A stretch of DNA of 10,237 bases from Nitrospirota bacterium (lineage in GTDB: Bacteria; Nitrospirota; Thermodesulfovibrionia; Thermodesulfovibrionales; JdFR-86): the NCBI GenBank assembly GCA_030667205.1, contig DAOUWH010000036.1:1-10237 (forward strand), given 5' to 3'. The notes below the pieces were generated by a model. It was not told the origin of the DNA and made no database searches. It was given only the letters and a program-made list of their open reading frames with translations. Both the position numbers and the translations under genes were made by a program. This document shows positions 5,632-10,237 of this stretch, in pieces. The stretch's first letter is position 1. The number at the start of each line of letters is the position of its first letter.

Positions 5632-5639
5632 TTATAATA
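5632..5639. promoter_or_regulatory. Palindromic bidirectional -10 element between ywbE and trmJ
   Basis: ATTATAAT is its own reverse complement, so a perfect TATAAT is read on both strands: 5633-5638 on plus, 5637-5632 on minus. Plus transcription would begin at about 5645, the A of the trmJ ATG; minus transcription near 5625, leaving about 29 bases with a Shine-Dalgarno sequence for ywbE. No strong -35 box is seen on either side. Confidence 0.5.
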
Positions 5640-5644
5640 CCATC

Positions 5645-6379
5645 ATGAAAACCTGGAAGCATAACGTCCGCTTCGTGCTCGTGGAGCCCACCGAGCAGGG
5701 CAACATCGGCGCCTCGGCCCGCGCGTTAAAGAACATGGGCTTTAAAAATCTCTCGCTCGTCAATCCTCCGGGCGAGATGACGGAGGAGGCCGACCGCCTC
5801 GCCCACAACGCGATGGACGTACTTAGGTCGGCGAAAGAATATCCGACACTCGCCGAAGCCATTGCCGAGGCGTCCCTCGTAATAGGCACGAGCCGCCTCA
5901 GGGGCAAGCGGCGCGGCATGGCCCTGCCCGTGGATGAGGCCGCCGAGAAGGTCTTCCAGACGGCCAGCCGAGGCGGGAAGGTGGCATTACTTTTCGGGCG
6001 CGAGCAGCGTGGCCTCTCAAGTGCCGAGATAGATGAATGCGCCTTCATGATAAACATCCCCACGGACTTCCGGCAGCCCTCGCTGAACCTCGCGCAGGCC
6101 GTCATGGTGGTGGCTTACGAGCTCGGCAGGCTTCAGATAGAGACACCCGTCCCGGAAGGCCGTAAGCCGCTTTCCACCCACGCCGGGCAGGCCGTGCTTT
6201 CTGAGAGGTTAACGCGCGTCCTTGAGCTCCTGGGCTACACGAAGATGGGCGACCGCACTATCGGCAGGAAGATCAGCGTTACCATAAAACACTTCCTTGG
6301 CCGCGCGGGCCTCACCCGGGACGAGCTCGACACGCTTGAGGGCATCTGCACGCGGCTGGTAAAGAGGCTGGAGAAATAG
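5645..6379 (+). CDS. trmJ: tRNA (cytidine/uridine-32-2'-O)-methyltransferase TrmJ
   Basis: The 244-aa protein is a SPOUT-class, SAM-dependent RNA 2'-O-methyltransferase with the deep trefoil knot. Its three motifs are NIGASARALKNMG (20-32), with the RNA-binding arginine R26, then LLFGREQRGL (115-124) and INIPTDFRQPSLNLAQAV (136-153). Length and motifs match E. coli TrmJ (about 246 aa), which methylates ribose 32 in the anticodon loop of several tRNAs, and there is a TrmJ-like C-terminal extension (about 170-244) whose end is conserved in this group. There is no Shine-Dalgarno sequence; TATAAT ends six bases before the ATG, so a leaderless mRNA is likely. A tRNA gene with C32 lies 114 bases downstream on the other strand. 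A related TrmH-family specificity is the main alternative. Confidence 0.85.
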   Translation: MKTWKHNVRFVLVEPTEQGNIGASARALKNMGFKNLSLVNPPGEMTEEADRLAHNAMDVLRSAKEYPTLAEAIAEASLVIGTSRLRGKRRGMALPVDEAAEKVFQTASRGGKVALLFGREQRGLSSAEIDECAFMINIPTDFRQPSLNLAQAVMVVAYELGRLQIETPVPEGRKPLSTHAGQAVLSERLTRVLELLGYTKMGDRTIGRKISVTIKHFLGRAGLTRDELDTLEGICTRLVKRLEK

Positions 6380-6493
6380 GGGGGAGGGAAGGTGAAGGCC
6401 TTTTCCAGGCGGCGGGGCACTCGAACAATCCGCAGAGTAAATGCCTGCAACAACCTGGCCCGTGAGAGGTCATCGGACGGTAGAGAAAGGAAA

Positions 6494-6569
6494 TGGTGGG
6501 CAGTCGCAGAATTGAACTGCGGACACGTGGCTTTTCAGGCCACTGCTCTACCGACTGAGCTAACTGCCC
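6494..6569 (-). tRNA. tRNA-Phe (anticodon GAA)
   Basis: A complete 76-base cloverleaf reads on the minus strand from GGGCAGT at 6569. The acceptor stem GGGCAGT/ACTGCCC, D stem GCTC/GAGC, anticodon stem GTGGC/GCCAC and T stem CGCAG/CTGCG all pair fully. The loop CTGAAAA places anticodon GAA at 6536-6534, with C32 and U33. The discriminator is A and the CCA end is encoded. The T loop TTCAATT and D loop AGTCGGTA are canonical. Confidence 0.97.
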
Positions 6570-6577
6570 GTATGAAA

Positions 6578-6606
6578 ATTGTAAAGTTTCACTTTATCGT
6601 TGTCAA
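6578..6606 (-). promoter_or_regulatory. Strong promoter of tRNA-Phe
   Basis: On the minus strand a perfect TTGACA (6606-6601) is followed after exactly 17 bases by TACAAT (6583-6578). The -10 ends eight bases before the tRNA 5' end, so the primary transcript would carry only a one- or two-base leader. The -35 box overlaps the -35 of the divergent lnt promoter. Confidence 0.8.
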
Positions 6607-6629
6607 GTTGCCTTAAAGTCCCTTAGAAT
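6600..6629 (+). promoter_or_regulatory. Promoter of lnt-prfB, leaderless arrangement
   Basis: TTGTCA (6600-6605) and TAGAAT (6624-6629), each five of six to consensus, are 18 bases apart. The -10 ends five bases before the ATG at 6635, so transcription should start at the start codon. The -35 shares five bases with the tRNA-Phe -35 on the other strand (TTGTCAA, 6600-6606). Confidence 0.65.
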
Positions 6630-6634
6630 ACAGG

Positions 6635-8188
6635 ATGCTCTATCAGAGGTTCGGAAGGCCCAAGCGCAAGTCTGTTAACAGGCCATATATTCTTTCCTTT
6701 TTCTCCGGCGTGCTTCTTGTGCTGTGTTTTCCCACGGCTGATATTTACCCGCTTGCGTGGGTAGCGCTTGTGCCCTTTCTGACAGCGATCTGGGAGACGA
6801 CCCCTTCGAGGGCTTTTAAGGCCGGGTTTTTCATGGGCCTTCCGTACTTCTTCGGCACCCAGTACTGGATATACCACTCCATTACCTACTACGGCGGGGT
6901 CCAGTTCATAGCGGCGCTGGCGCTGGTGCTGGTGCTTTCGGCGTATCTGAGCCTCTTTACCGCGGCGTTCGGGTTTCTGTTTTCCCGCTACATAAGGAAC
7001 ACGCACCTTCCGGCGCTGTTTCTGGCCCCGCTTTTCTGGGTCGTCTGCGAGTTCGTCCGCTCCTATGCCTTCACGGGATTCCCGTGGTCGAGCATCGGGT
7101 ACTCGCAGTATAAATTTCTTTCTGCCATCCAGTTTGCCGACATCACCGGCATCTACGGGGTCTCCTTCTTCGTGCTGGCCGTAAACGGCGCGATCTCGGA
7201 CATCTTCATAGCAAGGGCCCGGAGAAACGACAGGCCGCTTGCCAACCTCTGGCCCATGGCCGTGGGGATGATGGTCCTGGCCGCATCGGCCCTGGCGATA
7301 TTCGCATACGGCCACTTCAGGCTGGGGCAGGACAGGCCCGGCGAGACCGTAACGGTCAGCGTGGTGCAGGGAAACATCGAGCAGGACGTGAAATGGGACC
7401 CCCGCTATCAACGTGACACGATAGACACCTACAAGACTCTCACCGCGGCCGTCGCCACGGAGGGGCCGGGGCTTGTGGTCTGGCCCGAGACGGCGGTGCC
7501 CTTTTACTGGGAGCGGGACGTGGAGTACACGGCCGAGATGCAGGAGTTCGCCGGTGCCCTTGGCACAAATCTCCTCTTCGGGGTGATCACGGTGAAGGAT
7601 ACCTCAAGACTTTCAAACAGCGCCGTATTGCTCGATGAAAATGGAGAGACCCTCCATGTATATGATAAAATACATTTAGTACCCTTCGGCGAGTACATCC
7701 CCCTCGGTCCGGTTCTGGGTCTGTTCGTAAACAGGCTTGTCGAGGGCATTGGCGAGTACGTGCCGGGCAGAAAGACCGAGAAGGCAAGGACGAGCATCGG
7801 GAGCTTCGGCACCATGGTCTGCTACGAGATAATATTCCCCGGGCTCGTAAGGAAGTTTTACAAGAGTGGCGGCGACCTCATGGTCAACATAACAAACGAC
7901 GCGTGGTTCGGCCGCACCATCGGCCCCTACCAGCACTTCTCGATGGGGGTGCTCAGGGCCGTGGAAAACAGAAAGCCACTCGTGAGGGCCGCGAACACCG
8001 GTATATCGGGCTTTATAGATTCAAACGGAAAGATTTTACAGACCCTCCCGCTTTTTAGCCGGGGGGCGATTACGGAGCATATAAGAACCGACAGGACCAG
8101 GACGTTTTATTCAAGGTACGGAGACCTGTTCTCCTACATGTGCATAATAACCACCGTGATACTCCTGGCGGGCATAAGGAGGCAGTAA
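6635..8188 (+). CDS. lnt: Apolipoprotein N-acyltransferase
   Basis: The 517-aa inner-membrane enzyme adds the third acyl chain to the N-terminal cysteine of periplasm-facing lipoproteins, the last step of lipoprotein maturation after Lgt and LspA. The N-terminal half (about 18-225) is a bundle of membrane helices, including FTGFPWSSIGYSQY (146-159), a known Lnt block. The C-terminal nitrilase domain (about 238-480) carries the catalytic triad: E285 in VVWPETAVPF, K345 in YDKIHLVPFGEYIPLG, and C396 in VCYEIIFPGLV. VNITNDAWFG (417-426) and RAANTGISG (451-459) are also typical. A final membrane helix spans about 498-515. Length equals that of the E. coli enzyme (512). It has no Shine-Dalgarno sequence and a -10 five bases upstream. 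The stop is one base before prfB. Confidence 0.95.
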   Translation: MLYQRFGRPKRKSVNRPYILSFFSGVLLVLCFPTADIYPLAWVALVPFLTAIWETTPSRAFKAGFFMGLPYFFGTQYWIYHSITYYGGVQFIAALALVLVLSAYLSLFTAAFGFLFSRYIRNTHLPALFLAPLFWVVCEFVRSYAFTGFPWSSIGYSQYKFLSAIQFADITGIYGVSFFVLAVNGAISDIFIARARRNDRPLANLWPMAVGMMVLAASALAIFAYGHFRLGQDRPGETVTVSVVQGNIEQDVKWDPRYQRDTIDTYKTLTAAVATEGPGLVVWPETAVPFYWERDVEYTAEMQEFAGALGTNLLFGVITVKDTSRLSNSAVLLDENGETLHVYDKIHLVPFGEYIPLGPVLGLFVNRLVEGIGEYVPGRKTEKARTSIGSFGTMVCYEIIFPGLVRKFYKSGGDLMVNITNDAWFGRTIGPYQHFSMGVLRAVENRKPLVRAANTGISGFIDSNGKILQTLPLFSRGAITEHIRTDRTRTFYSRYGDLFSYMCIITTVILLAGIRRQ

Positions 8189-8189
8189 G

Positions 8190-9291
8190 ATGCAAAAGAC
8201 AGAGATAAAGGAAGAACTCTCGGCGCTCAGGAAGAAGGTAGAGTCGCTAAGAGGTTATCTTTGATGTAGCCCGCCTTGAGAGTGAACTCGCGGAAATAGA
8301 AAAAAAGCTGCAGAGCGAAGAGTACTGGTCCTCGCCCGAGAAGAGGCAGTCCCTCGGCATAGCGAAGGCCCGCCTCGAAGACACCGTAAAACCCTTTAAC
8401 TCAGTGCTCGAGAAACTCTCATACCTTGAAGAATCCACCGGGATACTTGAGGAAGAGGGTGGGGAGATGTTCGCCCGTGAGATTACCGAGGAGTCGGGAA
8501 AGCTCAGGGAGGCCATAGAGGAGCTTGAGCTTAAGTCTTTCCTCTCCGGCCCCCACGACGCCGACAACGCCATACTGATGATAAACCACGGGGCCGGGGG
8601 CACCGAGAGCCAGGACTGGGCCCAGATGCTGATGAGGATGTATCTGCGGTGGGCCGAGCGCCGCGGCTACAGCGCGAAGGTGCTCGACCTTCAGCAGTCC
8701 CCCGAGGGGGGCATAAAGAGCGCCACGATATCCGTCTCGGGCCCGTATGCATATGGCTACCTTAAGGTCGAGGCCGGAGTGCACAGGCTCGTAAGGATCT
8801 CCCCCTTCGATGCGAACAAACGAAGGCATACGTCTTTCTCCGCCGTGCTCGTCTGTCCGGAGATAGAGGAAAGCGACGTGGAGGTCGAGATAAAGGACGA
8901 CGAACTGAGGGTCGATACCTTCCGAGCATCCGGCGCCGGAGGGCAGCACGTTAACAAGACCTCATCGGCGGTAAGGTTGACCCACCTGCCCACGGGCATA
9001 GTCGTTAGCTGCCAGAACGACCGCTCCCAGCACCGCAACCGGGAGACCGCGATGAAGATACTGCGCGCGAGGCTCTACGACATCCAGATCAAGAAGCAGG
9101 AGGCCAGGCTCGAGGGCATTATGGGCGAGAAGAAGGACATCGCCTGGGGCTCGCAGATCCGCAGCTATGTGCTCCACCCCTACAGGATGATTAAAGACCA
9201 CCGCACCGGCGTGGAGGTCGGCAACGTGGACGCAGTGCTCGACGGCGAGCTGGACCCCTTCATCAAGGCCGCGCTCAGGCGGAAGGTGTAA
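8190..9291 (+). CDS. prfB: Peptide chain release factor 2, programmed +1 frameshift
   Basis: RF2 recognises UGA and UAA and triggers peptide release. The coding region is split: codons 1-24 run 8190-8261, ending LRGYL, then in-frame TGA (8262-8264) is bypassed by skipping T8262, and reading continues from 8263 (DVARLESEL...) to the stop at 9289-9291. The joined product is 366 aa, against 365 in E. coli. The stop-codon-reading tripeptide SPF sits at 204-206 and the catalytic GGQ at 250-252, essentially at E. coli positions. AAGGAGG (8176-8182), inside the end of lnt, precedes the ATG by seven bases, and lnt stops one base earlier, so the two are cotranscribed and probably coupled. RF2 levels are self-regulated through the frameshift. 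Confidence 0.97.
8250..8265 (+). promoter_or_regulatory. prfB programmed frameshift site
   Basis: AGAGGT TAT CTT TGA T is the RF2 recoding element. GAGGT pairs with the anti-Shine-Dalgarno of 16S rRNA, three bases (TAT) separate it from the slippery CTT, and UGA in the A site causes the P-site tRNA-Leu to slip from CUU to UUU. E. coli has AGGGGG TAT CTT TGA C. Here the internal Shine-Dalgarno is shorter and the base after the stop is T rather than C. Confidence 0.93.
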
Positions 9292-9323
9292 GAAGTCCCT
9301 TTCTGTTTATGTTATCATGACCT

Positions 9324-10237
9324 ATGCCGAAGGGTTTGACGCCTCAGGGAAAGCTTTTTGCACCGCTACGGGCTTTCGCCGAACAACTGACGGCCAAGTT
9401 TTCAGCGAAGGCAGCGGGAGAGCCAGAAGACCAGTTGAAGCCTCCTGTTGACCGCCTGTTTTCCGAGTTTGGCGACATTATTTTACAGAATATCGTTTTG
9501 AAGGGAGAATCCGCCCTTCACGACCGGCTGGGCCGTCCGGATTTCGCGGCGCACAGCAACCAACTTCCCATCGGGTATGTCGAGCTTAAAGCACCGGGGA
9601 AGGGCACTAATCCGAAGCTATTCAAGGGGCATGACAGGGAGCAGTGGAAACGTTTTAAGAATGTCCCAAACATGCTGTATACGGACGGCAACGAGTGGGC
9701 GCTTTACCGGAACGGTGAACTTGTCGACAAACGCGTTCGTTTGGCCGGAGACATCTGCGCCGACGGCAAGGCCGCCGTCTCCGAGGCCAATGCCAGGGCC
9801 CTCTTCCATCTGCTTGCGGAGTTCGTTAACTGGACTCCGATTTTACCGGGGAAACCTAAAGAGCTTGCGGCTTTCCTTGCCCCGTTTTGTCGTTTGATTC
9901 GTGAAGAGGTCAAGGACTCCCTGAAGGATGAAAAGTCCCCCATGCATTCACTCAGAAAGGAAATACAAGCTCTCCTGTTCCCGGATGCAAGTGAGGCCCA
10001 ATTTGCGGACGCGTATGCGGAGACCGTTGTCTTTGCCTTGCTATTGGCTCAGATGGAAGGGGCAAATGTTCTTGACCTCAGAAATGCGTATGACACTCTT
10101 GAACACCACCATGCCCTCCTTTCCCGGTCGCTTGAATTCCTAACGGACAAGGAAGCAATGAAGGAAATTAGCGCATCGCTCGGCATGACACAGCGTGTCA
10201 TTAACGAAATCCCGCCGGACTTGCTAAAGGGTAAGGA
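9324..10237 (+). CDS. Restriction-modification enzyme, N-terminal nuclease part (cut by window edge)
   Basis: The frame opens at ATG 9324, right after an in-frame TGA (9318), and stays open for 304 codons to the edge. Residues about 40-130 look like a PD-(D/E)xK nuclease of the type I/IIG/ISP class: E48 in VDRLFSEFGD, D73 in LGRPDFA, E87-x-K89 in GYVELKAPGKG, then Q107 in REQWKRF and the closing strands MLYTDGNEWALYRNGE. A helical region follows (about 155-304), as in large single-chain enzymes that continue with an adenine methyltransferase and a target-recognition domain; those parts would lie outside the window. Its restriction role is inferred from this block. The gene has no Shine-Dalgarno sequence; TATCAT lies five bases upstream of the ATG. 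Codons (more CTT, GTT, TTT) look less GC-rich than in prfB, consistent with acquisition. Another phage-defence methylase-nuclease is possible. Confidence 0.65.
   Translation, partial: MPKGLTPQGKLFAPLRAFAEQLTAKFSAKAAGEPEDQLKPPVDRLFSEFGDIILQNIVLKGESALHDRLGRPDFAAHSNQLPIGYVELKAPGKGTNPKLFKGHDREQWKRFKNVPNMLYTDGNEWALYRNGELVDKRVRLAGDICADGKAAVSEANARALFHLLAEFVNWTPILPGKPKELAAFLAPFCRLIREEVKDSLKDEKSPMHSLRKEIQALLFPDASEAQFADAYAETVVFALLLAQMEGANVLDLRNAYDTLEHHHALLSRSLEFLTDKEAMKEISASLGMTQRVINEIPPDLLKGK

Noticed and set aside
5597..5662. Longer start (ATG 5662) for ywbE
   Set aside because: It overlaps the trmJ start and promoter, exceeds family length, and lacks the Shine-Dalgarno sequence that ATG 5596 has.
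6380..6493. Possible small gene or structured RNA between trmJ and tRNA-Phe
   Set aside because: Open frames here run into the antisense of the tRNA, and only short imperfect stems are visible.
6623..7411. Minus-strand open frame of 262 codons opposite lnt
   Set aside because: It is the mirror of the Lnt membrane half; low-complexity charged translation without motifs.
8262..8264. In-frame TGA in prfB as a disabling mutation or assembly error
   Set aside because: The surrounding SD-TAT-CTT-TGA arrangement is the known RF2 programmed frameshift, and the +1 frame continues the RF2 protein exactly.
1..10237. CRISPR array, insertion sequence, attachment site
   Set aside because: No regularly spaced direct repeats, transposase coding or terminal inverted repeats are seen; the tRNA-Phe 3' end is not duplicated in the window.

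Overview
The window is a bacterial chromosomal segment, GC-rich by eye, with frequent AGG (Arg) and ATA (Ile) codons. Apolipoprotein N-acyltransferase points to a diderm (Gram-negative) bacterium making triacylated lipoproteins. The style would fit an environmental lineage such as Nitrospirota or a deltaproteobacterial relative, but no marker here fixes the phylum.

Left part (1-3865) is mostly on the minus strand. A possible gene start reads off the left edge (1-39). Next come a secreted CARDB-type protein (183-1118) and an unrecognised 114-aa protein (1284-1628). A tandem pair of small glycine-rich membrane proteins, paralogues of each other (1830-2150 and 2172-2489), sits behind a sigma-54-like promoter with a symmetric upstream palindrome. 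A CPA2-type cation:proton antiporter (2654-3865) completes this part. A terminator hairpin can be seen after each of these transcription units.

Middle part (3970-6569) holds housekeeping genes: pyruvate kinase with the residue signature of K+-independent enzymes, a 64-aa YwbE-family protein, the SPOUT tRNA methyltransferase TrmJ, and tRNA-Phe(GAA).

Right part (6635-9291) is the operon lnt-prfB, one base apart. prfB is interrupted by the classical programmed +1 frameshift at CTT TGA, so RF2 autoregulates its own synthesis. Only 32 bases further on begins a different kind of gene, running off the right edge: the N-terminal nuclease part of a large single-chain restriction-modification enzyme. 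Its look is less GC-rich, which suggests acquired defence DNA.

The pattern running through the window is start-site architecture. Four chromosomal genes (antiporter, pyk, trmJ, lnt) lack a Shine-Dalgarno sequence and have a sigma-70-like -10 hexamer ending 5-6 bases before the ATG, as expected for leaderless mRNAs. Other genes (CARDB protein, both small membrane proteins, ywbE, prfB) have good Shine-Dalgarno sequences. Two intergenic regions carry compact divergent promoters: overlapping -35 boxes between tRNA-Phe and lnt, and a palindromic -10 between ywbE and trmJ. No CRISPR array, insertion sequence or obvious new multi-gene system is visible. The best candidate for an undescribed unit is the sigma-54-linked membrane protein pair.
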